Source: Candidatus Rubrivivax defluviihabitans
Lineage (GTDB): Bacteria > Pseudomonadota > Gammaproteobacteria > Burkholderiales > Burkholderiaceae_C
Direction of reading: 5' to 3'
DNA: 64,000 nucleotides
Assembly (NCBI GenBank): GCA_016709385.1
Contig: JADJMW010000022.1
Span: 682,001 to 746,000 of the forward strand
The position numbers and the translations under genes were made by a program. A model generated the notes under the pieces. It saw nothing but the letters and a program-made list of their open reading frames with translations, ran no database searches and had not been told where the DNA came from. This document shows positions 16,169 through 28,095 of this stretch, one piece after another (position 1 is the first letter of the stretch; each line of letters begins with the position of its first letter).

Positions 16169-17836
16169 ATGCTGCGCATCACCGAACTGCGCCTGCCGCT
16201 GAACCACGCCGAAGATGCGCTGCGCATGGCGGTGCTGGCGCGGCTGGGCCTGGCCGAAGACGAGTTGCGGCACCACACCGTCTTCAAGCGCGCCTTCGAT
16301 GCACGCAAGAAGTCGGCGGTGGTGCTCATCTACACCGTCGACTGTGAACTGGCCGCAGGCGTCGACGAAGCCGCGCTGCTGCAGCGCCACGCCGGCGACC
16401 CGCACGTACGGCCCAGCCCCGATACGCGCTACCGCTTCCTCGGCCATGCGCCGGCCGATTTCTACGCTGGCGGCCGGCCGCGGCCGCTGGTCGTCGGCTT
16501 CGGTCCCTGCGGCCTGTTCGCGGCGCTGATCCTGGCCCAGATGGGGCTGCGGCCGCTGGTGCTGGAACGTGGCCGCCGCGTGCGCGAACGCACCAAGGAC
16601 ACCTGGGGCCTGTGGCGCCGCGGCGTGCTCGATCCCGAGTCCAACGTGCAGTTCGGCGAAGGCGGCGCCGGCACCTTTTCCGACGGCAAGCTCTGGAGCC
16701 AGATCAGCGACCCGCGCCACCTCACGCGCAAGGTGCTCACCGAATTCGTCAAGGCGGGGGCACCCGAGGAGATCCTGTTCGTGAGCAAGCCGCACATCGG
16801 CACTTTCCGGCTGGTGAGCATGATCGAGAAGATGCGCGCCGAGATCGAGGCGCTGGGCGGCGAGATCCGCTTCGAGCAGCGCGTGACCGACCTGTGCATC
16901 GAGGACGGCCATGTCCGTGGCGTGGTGCTCGCAGGCGGCGAGCAGATCGCCGCCGACCACGTGGTGCTGGCGCTGGGCCACAGCGCGCGCGATACCTTCG
17001 AGATGCTGCACCGCCGCGGCGTGTTCATCGAACCCAAGCCATTCTCGGTGGGCGTGCGCGTGGAGCACCCGCAAGGTGTGATCGACCGCGCCCGCTTCGG
17101 CCCGAATGCCGGCCACCCGCTGCTGGGCGCGGCCGACTACAAGCTGGTGCACCACGCCGGCAACGGGCGCAGCGTGTACAGCTTCTGCATGTGCCCGGGC
17201 GGCACGGTGGTGGCCGCCACCTCGGAGCCGGGCCGCGTGGTCACCAACGGCATGAGCCAGTATTCGCGCAACGAGCGCAATGCCAATGCCGGGCTGGTGG
17301 TGGGCATCACGCCGCAGGACTACCGCCAGGACGGCGCCGCCGCCGGCCCGGTGCACCCGCTGGACGGCATCGCCTTCCAGCGCCACTGGGAGAGCCGCGC
17401 CTACGAGCTTGGCGGCGGCGGCTACGTGGCGCCGGGGCAGCTGGTGGGCGACTTCATCAAGGGCCAGCGCTCCACCGTGCTCGGCAACGTGCTGCCCTCG
17501 TACCAGCCAGGCGTGCATCTCACCGACCTGGCCGCGCCCGGCCGCGCGGTGCTGCCCGAATACGCGCTGGCCGCGCTGCGCGAAGCGCTGCCGGCCTTCG
17601 AGCGCCAGATCAAGGGTTTCGCCATGCCCGACGCCGTGCTCACCGGCGCGGAGACGCGCACCTCGTCGCCGCTGCGCATCACGCGCGGCAAGAATTTGCA
17701 GAGCCTGAACGTGGCCGGCCTGTACCCGGCCGGCGAAGGCGCGGGTTATGCCGGCGGCATCATGTCGGCCGGTGTCGACGGCATCGAGGTGGCCGAGGTG
17801 CTGGCAGCCGAACTGCTGGGATTGGCGACCGCCTGA
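16169..17836 (+). CDS. FAD-dependent dehydrogenase, COG2509 type
   Basis: A 555-residue NAD(P)/FAD-dependent oxidoreductase. A family-specific N-terminal domain (about 1-105) is followed by the FAD Rossmann motif VVGFGPCGLFAALILAQMG near 110, the ERGRRVRERTKDTW segment, FGEGGAGTFSDGKL near 172, and a C-terminal YPAGEGAGYAGGIMSAGVDG near 520 that closes the FAD site. The family is widespread in bacteria but uncharacterised. It is convergent with mnmE, 19 bases between stops. Confidence 0.85.
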   Translation: MLRITELRLPLNHAEDALRMAVLARLGLAEDELRHHTVFKRAFDARKKSAVVLIYTVDCELAAGVDEAALLQRHAGDPHVRPSPDTRYRFLGHAPADFYAGGRPRPLVVGFGPCGLFAALILAQMGLRPLVLERGRRVRERTKDTWGLWRRGVLDPESNVQFGEGGAGTFSDGKLWSQISDPRHLTRKVLTEFVKAGAPEEILFVSKPHIGTFRLVSMIEKMRAEIEALGGEIRFEQRVTDLCIEDGHVRGVVLAGGEQIAADHVVLALGHSARDTFEMLHRRGVFIEPKPFSVGVRVEHPQGVIDRARFGPNAGHPLLGAADYKLVHHAGNGRSVYSFCMCPGGTVVAATSEPGRVVTNGMSQYSRNERNANAGLVVGITPQDYRQDGAAAGPVHPLDGIAFQRHWESRAYELGGGGYVAPGQLVGDFIKGQRSTVLGNVLPSYQPGVHLTDLAAPGRAVLPEYALAALREALPAFERQIKGFAMPDAVLTGAETRTSSPLRITRGKNLQSLNVAGLYPAGEGAGYAGGIMSAGVDGIEVAEVLAAELLGLATA

Positions 17837-17855
17837 GGTGCGCCTGCGGGCGCGG

Positions 17856-19301
17856 TCACTTCCCGATGCAGAAGCGCCCGAAGATCTCGCCCAGCAGGTC
17901 CTCGCTGCTGAACTGGCCGGTGATCTCGCCCAGGGCCCGGTGCGCCAGCCGCAGTTCCTCGGCCAGCAGTTCCAGTGCCGTATCGCGCGCCGCGGCGTGC
18001 TGCTGTGCGGCGCGCACATGGTCGAGCGTGCGGTGCAGTGCCTGCACGTGCCGCGTGCGGGCGATGAACAGGCCTTCGGGCGCCGCCTGCCAGCCGGCGA
18101 TGCCCAGCAGCGCGTGGCGCAACTCGTCCAGGCCCTGGCCGGTGCGCGCCGAAATGAGCAGGACCGGCGCTGAAGATTCGGCGTCCGCCGCCGGCACCGG
18201 CGCTGCCAGCCCGGCCGCAGCCGCGCGCTCCGCCGCGCCGGCCAGATCGGCCTTGTTGTAGACCTGCAGCACCGGCACCCCCGCCGGCAGCCGCGCGGCA
18301 ATCTCGGCATCGGCCGTCGCCGTGTCTGCGTCACCCAGCCGGCCCAGGTCGTGCAGGAACAGCACCGCGTCGGCCGAGACTATGGCCTCCCAGCTGCGGC
18401 CGATGCCGATGCGTTCGACCTCATCGGCGGCATCGCTGCGCAGCCCGGCGGTGTCGATCACGTGCAGCGGCACGCCCTCGATCTGGATCGTCTCGCTGAC
18501 GCGGTCGCGCGTGGTGCCGGGGATCGGCGTGACGATCGCCAGTTCGGCCCCGGCCAGCGCGTTGAGCAGCGAGCTCTTGCCCACGTTGGGCTGGCCGGCG
18601 ATCACCACACGCAGGCCCTCACGAAGCAAGGCCCCTTGTCTGGCGCGAGTGAGTGCACGCTCCAGCGTTTCTTCGATGGCATCGAGCTGCGCCCGCGCGC
18701 CAGCCCTTTCAAGGAAGTCGATCTCCTCTTCGGGGAAGTCCAGCGTGGCTTCGACCAGCATGCGCAGGTGCACGATGCGCTCGGCGACTGCTGCCACCTC
18801 GGCCGAGAAGGCGCCGGAAAGCGACCGCGCGGCCGAGCGGGCCGCGGCTTCGGTGCTGGCGTCGATCAGGTCGGCCACGGCCTCGGCCTGGGCCAGGTCG
18901 ATCTTGTCGTTGAGAAAGGCGCGTTGCGTGAACTCACCCGGTTCGGCCAGCCGCAGCCCGGGCTGCGCCTGCAGGCAGCGCGCCAGCAGCAGTTGCAGCA
19001 GCACCGGCCCGCCGTGCGCCTGCAATTCCAGCACGTCTTCGCCGGTGTAGGAATGTGGCGCCGGAAAGTGGATCGCCAGGCCCTGGTCCAGCGGCTGGCC
19101 GTCACCGCCCCTGAAGGGCAGCAGCGTGGCCTGGCGCGGCGCCAGCCGCCGGCCGCACAGGGCTTCGATCAACGCCGAGAGATCGCGCCCCGAAGCACGC
19201 AGGATGCCCACGGCGCCGCGGCCGGGCGCGGTGGCCACGGCCACGATCGGGTCGCGGTGGCGGCCGGGCAGCGGCCCGGCGGGGTGGCAGTCGGCGCGCA
19301 T
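17856..19301 (-). CDS. mnmE: tRNA uridine-5-carboxymethylaminomethyl modification GTPase MnmE
   Basis: A 481-residue MnmE (TrmE), which with MnmG modifies the wobble uridine of certain tRNAs. It has the N-terminal formyl-THF-binding domain (PIVAVATAPGRGAVGILRASG, read in parts), a G domain with G1 GQPNVGKSS near 237, G2 TPIPGTTRD, G3 DTAG, G4 NKAD, and the invariant C-terminal CIGK. The ATG at 19301 is preferred over 19325. It is the last gene of the rpmH-rnpA-yidD-yidC-mnmE row. The 208 bases between it and yidC hold no gene I can recognise. Confidence 0.95.
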   Translation of the reverse strand: MRADCHPAGPLPGRHRDPIVAVATAPGRGAVGILRASGRDLSALIEALCGRRLAPRQATLLPFRGGDGQPLDQGLAIHFPAPHSYTGEDVLELQAHGGPVLLQLLLARCLQAQPGLRLAEPGEFTQRAFLNDKIDLAQAEAVADLIDASTEAAARSAARSLSGAFSAEVAAVAERIVHLRMLVEATLDFPEEEIDFLERAGARAQLDAIEETLERALTRARQGALLREGLRVVIAGQPNVGKSSLLNALAGAELAIVTPIPGTTRDRVSETIQIEGVPLHVIDTAGLRSDAADEVERIGIGRSWEAIVSADAVLFLHDLGRLGDADTATADAEIAARLPAGVPVLQVYNKADLAGAAERAAAAGLAAPVPAADAESSAPVLLISARTGQGLDELRHALLGIAGWQAAPEGLFIARTRHVQALHRTLDHVRAAQQHAAARDTALELLAEELRLAHRALGEITGQFSSEDLLGEIFGRFCIGK

Positions 19302-19509
19302 GGAGTTCTCATTCTGGCGCGCCACCGGGCTGCCTGCGGCAGATGGCGCGGGTGGAGCGGTGCGCCACCCTATCGGGTCTTGCGCCTGGACCTCCTGAGC
19401 CGGCTCTTGGAAAGCCGGGTCGCCCGCATGAAGCCATCGTCGGCTCTTCCGGGGCGCTTCTCAACCCCCATCCAGGGGGTCGGCGTGAAGGGTTGCGCAG
19501 GCTTGGCCG

Positions 19510-21204
19510 CTATTTGCCCAGCACCCCGAGCTGCTTGTTGATGAACCACTGCTGCGCGATCGACAGGATGTTGTTCGTCAACCAGTACAGCACCAGTCCG
19601 GCCGGAAAGAAGAAGAACATGATGCCGAAGGCCAGCGGCATGAACCACATCAGCTTGGCCTGCATGGGGTCGGGCGGGGTCGGGTTGAGCCAGACCTGGA
19701 ACAGCGACGAAGCCGTCATCAGGATCGGCAGGATGAACCACGGGTCCGGCGCCGAGAGGTCGGCGATCCAGCCGATCCAGGGCGCGTTGCGCATCTCCAC
19801 GCTGCTCAGCAGCACCCAGTACAGGGCGATGAAAAAGGGCATCTGCACCAGGATCGGCAGGCAGCCGCCCAGCGGGTTGACCTTCTCCTCGCGGTAGATG
19901 CGCATCATCTCCTGCTGCATCTGCTGCGGCTTGTCCTTGTAGCGCTCGCGCAGTTCGGTCACCTTGGGCGCCACGGCCTTCATCTTGGCCATGCTGCGGT
20001 AGGCGCTGGCGTTGAGCCAGTAGAAAGCGATCTTGAGCAGCACCACCAGCGCCACGATGGCCCAGCCCCAGTTGCCGATGACGCCGTACAGCTTGTCCAG
20101 CAGCCAGAACAGCGGCTTGGACAACACCGTGAACCAGCCGTAGTCCTTCACCAGGTCGAGCCCCGGCGCCAGCGCGGCCAGCTTGTTCTCTTCCTGCGGG
20201 CCGGCGAACAGCGTGGCCTCGTGCACCACCGTGGCTCCGGGAGCCAGTTCGCCCAGCGGCAGCACCATGGCCACCGTGTAGTGGTTGTCGGCCACCTTGG
20301 CGGTGCGGAATTCGCGCGGCCCGGCCTGCGGCACCAGCCAGGCCGAGGCGAAATAGTGCTGCACCATGCCCACCCAGCCGTCGTTGCCGCTCTTGGCGTG
20401 GCTGGCGCTGCCCTTGGCGATGTCCTTGAAGTCGACCTTCTGGAACTTGCCGGCCTCGGTGTAGACCGCCGGCCCGGTGAAGGTGAAATAGAAGCTGGAT
20501 TCACCCTCGGGCGGGTTGCCGTCGCGCGCCAGCTGCAGGTAGAGCTGGGGTGTGACGGCTTCGGCGGCGGCATTGCCGAGTTCGTGCCTGACACCGATGG
20601 TGTATTCGCCGCGCCTGAAGGTATAGGTCTTGGCCAGCGTCACGCCGTCGGCGCCCGCGGCTTCGAAACGCACGCTCAGTTCCTGCGCCCCGGGTGCGAG
20701 CGTGCGCTCGCCCGGCACCAAGGTCATCGGCGTCAGGTGGTTGGGCAGCGAGACCCCGGCCTGGCTGCTGATGAGTCCGGTCTGCGCCACGTACAGCCGC
20801 TTCGCACTCTGGTCGAGCAGCAGCACGTTGCGCGCCGCGTCGGCGTGGTCGCGATAGCCCAGCAGTTCGAGCTGGACCAGTGTGCCGCCCTGGCTGCTGA
20901 AGGTGGCCTTGAAGACGTCGGTGGTCACGGTCACCACCTCACCCGCAGGCGCGGCCGGCGCGGGTGTGGGCAAGGTGGCCACGGCGCCGGGTGTGACGCC
21001 GGCTGGCGTGGGCACGGCAGCCGGCGCCGGCACGCCGGCGGCGGCCGACGAGGGCTTGGCCGGGTCGGCGCCGGACGTGACCGCCGGCCGCGGCGAGCCG
21101 CCGAAGATCGACGCCTGCCCCGTATGCTTGTTCCAGGCGTCCCAGATCAGGACGAGTGACATCGTGAACACCACCCACAACAGGGTGCGGCGCATATCGG
21201 TCAT
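19510..21204 (-). CDS. yidC: Membrane protein insertase YidC
   Basis: A 564-residue Oxa1/Alb3-family insertase. It has an N-terminal membrane anchor (residues 7-22), a large periplasmic beta domain (about 60-350) after an Ala/Pro/Gly-rich linker, and the C-terminal five-helix core with GWGWAIVALVVLLKIAFYW, the cytoplasmic coiled-coil hairpin (RERYKDKPQQMQQEMMRIY), and PLGGCLPILVQMPFFIALYW (read in parts). The start is the ATG at 21204, overlapping the yidD stop at 21201 by four bases. Confidence 0.96.
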   Translation of the reverse strand: MTDMRRTLLWVVFTMSLVLIWDAWNKHTGQASIFGGSPRPAVTSGADPAKPSSAAAGVPAPAAVPTPAGVTPGAVATLPTPAPAAPAGEVVTVTTDVFKATFSSQGGTLVQLELLGYRDHADAARNVLLLDQSAKRLYVAQTGLISSQAGVSLPNHLTPMTLVPGERTLAPGAQELSVRFEAAGADGVTLAKTYTFRRGEYTIGVRHELGNAAAEAVTPQLYLQLARDGNPPEGESSFYFTFTGPAVYTEAGKFQKVDFKDIAKGSASHAKSGNDGWVGMVQHYFASAWLVPQAGPREFRTAKVADNHYTVAMVLPLGELAPGATVVHEATLFAGPQEENKLAALAPGLDLVKDYGWFTVLSKPLFWLLDKLYGVIGNWGWAIVALVVLLKIAFYWLNASAYRSMAKMKAVAPKVTELRERYKDKPQQMQQEMMRIYREEKVNPLGGCLPILVQMPFFIALYWVLLSSVEMRNAPWIGWIADLSAPDPWFILPILMTASSLFQVWLNPTPPDPMQAKLMWFMPLAFGIMFFFFPAGLVLYWLTNNILSIAQQWFINKQLGVLGK

Positions 21205-21587
21205 GGCAGGTTCCGGGTCGGCGGGCGGGCATCGGCCACCGTGGGGTCAGGGGTCGTCGGCTGCGGTTCGGAGCCGACGTTCAGCTCGAGGCGGGTGAAC
21301 AGCCCGGCCGCGGGATGGGGAAAGTGCTCGGGCACCGGGTCGCAGCCGCCATGGCACCAGGGCTGGCAACGCAGCAGCCGCCAGCCGGTCAGCGCCGAGC
21401 CGCCAAGCGCGCCGTGGCGCTGCAGCGCTTCCATGGCATAGGCCGAGCAGGTCGGCTCGAACCGGCAGGCGCTGCCCAGCCAGGGCTTGAGGAGAAAACG
21501 GTAGCCGCGCACCAGCAGGATCAACGACTGTTGCGGCAAGCGCAGCAGGCGGTTCAAGGCAGTGTGCAAGAGGCAGGACATGGCCAT
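21201..21587 (-). CDS. yidD: Membrane protein insertion efficiency factor YidD
   Basis: A 128-residue protein with the YidD core GYRFLLKPWLGSACRFEPTCSAYAMEAL (residues about 29-56; the Cys pattern RFEPTCS is diagnostic) and RLLRCQPWCHGG near 70. The family is usually about 70-90 residues; the C-terminal tail beyond 95 (TTPDPTVADARPP) is an extension that reaches into yidC. The ATG at 21587 lies one base after the rnpA stop. I rejected the much longer open frame upstream because it belongs to rnpA read in another phase. Confidence 0.9.
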   Translation of the reverse strand: MAMSCLLHTALNRLLRLPQQSLILLVRGYRFLLKPWLGSACRFEPTCSAYAMEALQRHGALGGSALTGWRLLRCQPWCHGGCDPVPEHFPHPAAGLFTRLELNVGSEPQPTTPDPTVADARPPTRNLP

Positions 21588-21588
21588 G

Positions 21589-22060
21589 TCAGCCCGCGGC
21601 GCCGGCGAGCAGGCGGTCGAGTTCGGTGCTCGCTGCCGCCGCCAGCAACGCCGACCGCGCCGAAACGAATTCAGCTGGAGCAAACGGTGCCCGCAATCGC
21701 ACCAGCCACTGGCCCCGGGCAGGGCGTCAGCGTGCCGCTCGAAGGCGACGCGGATCTGGCGTTTCAACAGCGTGCGTGTCACGGCACGCCGGGCATGGCG
21801 CTTGGGTACGACACAGCCCATCCAGAAGGCGCTGGTCGTCACCGGTATCGCCGAGTCATCCACAGGCATGGATCCGATTTCTTCTCTTCCTGTGGATAAC
21901 TTCGTCTGCGCCAGCCTGGCCAGCGGCGGTTTCCGGGCCAGAGGCTCACTGGAAGGTAGTGCAAAGCGAAGTGAGCACTCCGCATCAGCGAGCGGGCGGC
22001 GAGCACGCGTTCGAAGTCGGCCTTGTGGACAAGGCGGCCCACCGCGGCGTGCCGGGACAT
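21589..22060 (-). CDS. rnpA: Ribonuclease P protein component, reading frame interrupted by two apparent 1-base deletions
   Basis: The protein subunit of RNase P, which processes tRNA 5' ends. Three consecutive pieces lie in three frames: VGRLVHKADFERVLAARS..HFALHYLP, then CVVPKRHARRAVTRTLLKRQ, then GQWLVRLRAPFAPAEF to AGAAG-stop. The first break is near 21940-21950 and the second at the C/G run near 21711-21720. The span of 472 bases is two short of 158 codons, which fits two missing bases and a 157-residue protein. RnpA is essential, so a sequencing error is far more likely than a real mutation. It sits between rpmH and yidD in the universal order. Confidence 0.85.
21891..21899 (-). promoter_or_regulatory. 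DnaA box (TTATCCACA) inside rnpA
   Basis: A perfect consensus DnaA box on the minus strand (TGTGGATAA on the plus strand) lies inside the rnpA coding region. Near-matches are at 21857-21865 (TCATCCACA) and 22024-22032 (TTGTCCACA on the minus strand). Confidence 0.6.
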
Positions 22061-22092
22061 GGCTTGCCCGGCGTCCAGAGCCGGCGCCGGCG

Positions 22093-22227
22093 TCAGACCG
22101 CCAGACGCTTGCGACCCTTGGCGCGCCGCGCATTGATCACGGCGCGGCCGCCGCGCGTTTTCATGCGCACGAGGAAGCCGTGCGTGCGCGCGCGGCGGAT
22201 CTTGCTGGGTTGGTAGGTGCGCTTCAT
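22093..22227 (-). CDS. rpmH: 50S ribosomal protein L34
   Basis: A 44-residue protein starting MKRTYQPSKIRRARTHGF and ending GRKRLAV, a complete match to bacterial L34. It starts the minus-strand row next to the origin; dnaA starts 385 bases away on the other strand. Confidence 0.97.
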   Translation of the reverse strand: MKRTYQPSKIRRARTHGFLVRMKTRGGRAVINARRAKGRKRLAV

Positions 22228-22611
22228 GGCAAATCCTCGATGGGGAATGGGGGCGGGGAGCGGTGGGCACGAGCCCGACGGCCCGGTCGTCAACGAGCAC
22301 CCGGTGGCATGCAACTCGGCCCGGGGACCTGTGCGGCCCATGGACTCGACGGCCGCCCGCCAGAGCGCCGCCGCTGCTCGTCTGCCGGCAGGACCAATGT
22401 GTCGAACTGTACCTGCCAGGCGAATCTCAAGCCGACAAGCAGAATTCGGGAAACCCGCGATTACAGCAAAATTTTCCTTTGCGGTCAAACACTTGCACCA
22501 CAAGTCGCAGCGTCTGGCGGACTTGACGGCGGGCTCGAATATGTGGATAACTGCGGTCCGCCGGGTGCAAGCATGCGCTTTTTCGGCGGCTCCCAAAAGA
22601 AGATGTCCACA
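22228..22611. other. Predicted replication origin region between rpmH and dnaA
   Basis: This 384-base divergent gap holds an unusually A/T-rich stretch at about 22425-22510 (GCAAAATTTTCCTTTGCGG within it), a perfect DnaA box at 22542-22550 and a near-match (ATGTCCACA) at 22604-22612 just before the dnaA start. The rpmH and dnaA promoters must also be here. Placement as oriC rests on gene order plus these boxes; more boxes extend into rnpA. Confidence 0.65.
22542..22550 (-). promoter_or_regulatory. DnaA box in the origin region
   Basis: TGTGGATAA on the plus strand, i.e. the strong consensus TTATCCACA on the minus strand, about 60 bases upstream of dnaA. It may serve both origin firing and dnaA autoregulation. 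Confidence 0.65.
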
Positions 22612-24073
22612 ATGAGCCTCGACCTGTGGCAGCGTGGTTGCGAACGTCTCGCGGCCGAGCTGCCTGAACAGCAATTCAATACCTGGATCCGGCCGCTGGC
22701 CCCCCACGACCACCTGCACGGCGGGTGGCGGTGACGGCGGAGCGCCCGGCGTGGTGGCGGTGAGCGTGCCCAACCGCTTCAAGCTCGACTGGATCCGCAC
22801 CCAGTATGCCGATCGCATCGAGTCGGTGCTCACCGACCTGGCCGGCCACCCGGTGCGGCTGGAACTGACGCTGGCCCCACGCGCCGAAGCGCCGCAGGCC
22901 GCACCCACGGCCTTGCGCGGCGGCGCGGCCTCGGCCGCCGCCATTGCCGCCGCAGCGCTGGACCGCGCGGCCAGCGGCCACCCACCCAGCGCCAGCGGCC
23001 ACACGAACGGCTCGGCCATTGCCGCGCCGCGCTCGCCGGCACCGGCGGCCACGCCGCACCGCCTGAACCCGGCACTCACCTTCGACACCCTGGTGGCCGG
23101 CCGCGCCAACCAGATGGCCCGCACCGCCGCGCTGCACGTGGCCGGCGCGCCGGGGGTCATGTACAACCCCTTGTTCATCTACGGCGGCGTGGGCCTGGGC
23201 AAGACGCACCTCGTGCACGCCGTGGGCAATGCGCTGCTCAAGGACAACCCGAACGCCCGCGTGCTGTACCTGCACGCCGAACAATTCATCAGCGACGTGG
23301 TGCGCAACTACCAGCGCAAGACCTTCGACGAGCTCAAGGCCAAATACCACCACCTGGACCTGCTGCTCATCGACGACGTGCAGTTCTTCGCCGGCAAGGA
23401 CCGCACGCAGGAGGAGTTCTTCAACGCCTTCGAGGCCCTGCTGGCCAAGCGCGCGCACATCATCATGACCAGCGACACCTACCCCAAGGGCCTGGTCGAT
23501 ATCGACGAACGGCTGAAGAGCCGCTTCGACGCCGGCCTGACGGTGGCCATCGAGCCGCCCGAGCTGGAAATGCGCGTCGCCATCCTGATCCGCAAGGCGC
23601 TGGCCGAGGGCGCCGAGATGCCCGAGGACGTGGCCTTCTTCATCGCCAAGAACGTGCGCGCCAACGTGCGCGAACTCGAAGGCGCGCTGCGCAAGGTGCT
23701 GGCCTACAGCCGCTTCAACCACAAGGACATCAATATCAACCTGGCGCGCGAGGCGCTGAAAGACCTGCTGAGCATCCAGAACCGCCAGGTCGGGGTGGAG
23801 AATATCCAGAAGACGGTGGCCGATTTCTACAAGATCAAGGTCGCCGACATGTACAGCAAGAAGCGCCCCGCCAGCATCGCCCGGCCGCGCCAGATTGCCA
23901 TGTACCTGGCCAAGGACATGACCAAGAAGAGCCTGCCCGAGATCGGCGAACTCTTCGGCGGGCGTGACCACACCACCGTGCTGCACGCGGTGCGCAAGAT
24001 CGCCGCCGAGCGCACGACCAACCCCGAACTGAACCAGCAACTGCACGTGCTGGAGCAGACGCTGAAAGGGTGA
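22612..24073 (+). CDS. dnaA: Chromosomal replication initiator DnaA, frame interrupted near residue 30
   Basis: The N-terminal start MSLDLWQRGCERLAAELPEQ (ATG at 22612; 22603 also possible) runs into a stop after TWIRPLAP, while the remainder continues one base out of phase from VAVSVPNRFKLDWIRTQY to the end. The run of six C at 22700-22705 is the likely site; the span is one base more than 487 codons, fitting one extra base. Downstream domains are intact: Walker A GGVGLGKTH near 185, Walker B LLIDDVQFF near 250, and the DNA-binding GRDHTTVLHAVRKI near 455. The gene is essential, so I read this as a sequence error. Confidence 0.9.
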
Positions 24074-24300
24074 AGTACGAAGCGGCCGCAAAAGCTGTGG
24101 AAAGAACCGGCACAAGCCCCCTCTTTTGCACAGGTCGCCGCCGGGGCCGGCTCTTGTCCCCATTGCCGGCGCAGCGGCGCCGGGGCTGCACCCACAGGGT
24201 TCATCGCCTGCTAAACCCTTGATGGAAAAGGCGAAAATAGCCTTGTCCCCAGAAACCTCGCGGCTCTACTACTGCTACCAAGCTTAAAGAAGAGGAAGAC
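24074..24300. other. dnaA-dnaN intergenic region
   Basis: No gene is visible. Two DnaA-box-like sequences occur (TGTGGAAAG near 24090 and TTTTGCACA near 24123), both off consensus, together with GC-rich inverted repeats around 24135-24185. It must contain a dnaN ribosome site (AAGAAGAGGAAGAC directly before 24301). It could be a second part of the origin, as in some bacteria. Confidence 0.4.
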
Positions 24301-25409
24301 ATGATCGTTCTCAAGGCCGCACAGGCCCAGGTCCTGGAAGCCCTGCAATCGGTGGCCGGCATCGTGGAGCGGCGGCATACGCTGCCGATCCTGGCCAACG
24401 TGCTGCTGCGCAAGACCGGCGAGGACATCGAGTTCACCACCAGCGACCTGGAGATCCAGGTGCGCACCCAGGCCACGCTGGGCGGTGACGTTGGCCAGAT
24501 GGCCACCACCGTGGGGGCGCGCAAGCTGATCGACATCCTGCGTGCGCTGCCCCCGACCAGGTGGTGAGCCTGAGCTCGGCACAGAACAAGCTGGTGTTGC
24601 AGGGCGGCAAGAGCCGCTTCACGTTGCAGACCCTGCCGGCCGACGACTTTCCGCTGGTCAACGAAAGCGTGGATTTCGGGCCCACCTTCAGCGTGCCGCA
24701 GAAGACGCTGCGCGACCTGATCAACCAGGTGCACTTCGCGATGGCGGTGCACGATATCCGCTACTACCTGAACGGCATCCTGTTCATCGCCGAGGGCAGG
24801 ACGCTCACGCTGGTGGCCACCGACGGCCACCGCCTGGCGTTGGGCCAGGCGCAGCTGGCGGCCGAGGTGCCCAGCAAGCAGGAAGTGATCCTGCCGCGCA
24901 AGACCGTGCTCGAACTGCAGCGCCTGCTGAAGGACGAGGAAACGCCGATCGAGATGCGCTTCGCCAACAACCAGGCCAAGTTCGGTTTTTCGGGCATGGA
25001 GTTCGTGACCAAGCTCGTGGAAGGCAAGTTTCCCGACTACAACCGCGTCATCCCGCGCAACCACAAGAATGCGCTGGTGCTGGGCCGCGCACCGCTGCTG
25101 GCCGCGCTGCAGCGCGCCGCCATCCTGACCAGCGAGAAGTTCAAGGGCGTGCGCGTCAACCTGGAACCCGGCGTGCTGCGCATCGCATCCAGCAATGCCG
25201 AGCAGGAAGAGGCCAAGGAAGAACTCGAGGTCGACTACAACGGCGACGCCATCGACATCGGCTTCAACGTCACCTACCTCATCGACGTGCTGGCCAACAT
25301 GGGCCAGGAGATGGTCAAGCTGGAATTGCAGGACAGCAGTGCCAGCGTGCTGATGAGCGTGCCCGGCGAGACTGGTTTCAAGTACGTCGTGATGCCGATG
25401 AGGATCTGA
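24301..25409 (+). CDS. dnaN: DNA polymerase III beta sliding clamp, frame interrupted near residue 85
   Basis: The first piece starts MIVLKAAQAQVLEALQSVAG and ends ..DILRALPPTRW-stop; the second resumes with VVSLSSAQNKLVLQGGKSRF and reaches the normal C-terminus FKYVVMPMRI. Adding one C to the run of five at 24550-24554 restores LPPDQVVSLSS and gives 370 codons, a 369-residue protein of normal clamp length. As an essential gene it is most likely intact in the organism. It forms the dnaA-dnaN-gyrB row. Confidence 0.9.
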
Positions 25410-25434
25410 ACGGTCTCACACCGATCTCGTGAGC

Positions 25435-25462
25435 AAGCGGGCCGCGGCCCGCTTCAGCGTTT
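25435..25462 (+). terminator. Hairpin between dnaN and gyrB, terminator-like
   Basis: AAGCGGGCC (25435-25443) and GGCCCGCTT (25446-25454) form a nine-base-pair stem with a two-base gap, followed by CAGCGTTTT. The T tract is short and displaced, so it may be only partial or a processing site. Confidence 0.5.
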
Positions 25463-25518
25463 TGATGGGGCCCGCCGAACCGGGCCCCGCCGCCGGAAGA
25501 TAGAGAAAAGAGCCCCCG

Positions 25519-28094
<2,576 letters not shown>

Positions 28095-28095
<1 letters not shown>

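Noticed and set aside
22676..24163. 495-residue frame antisense to dnaA
   Set aside because: Shadow frame with His/Val/Gln bias, overlapping an essential gene.
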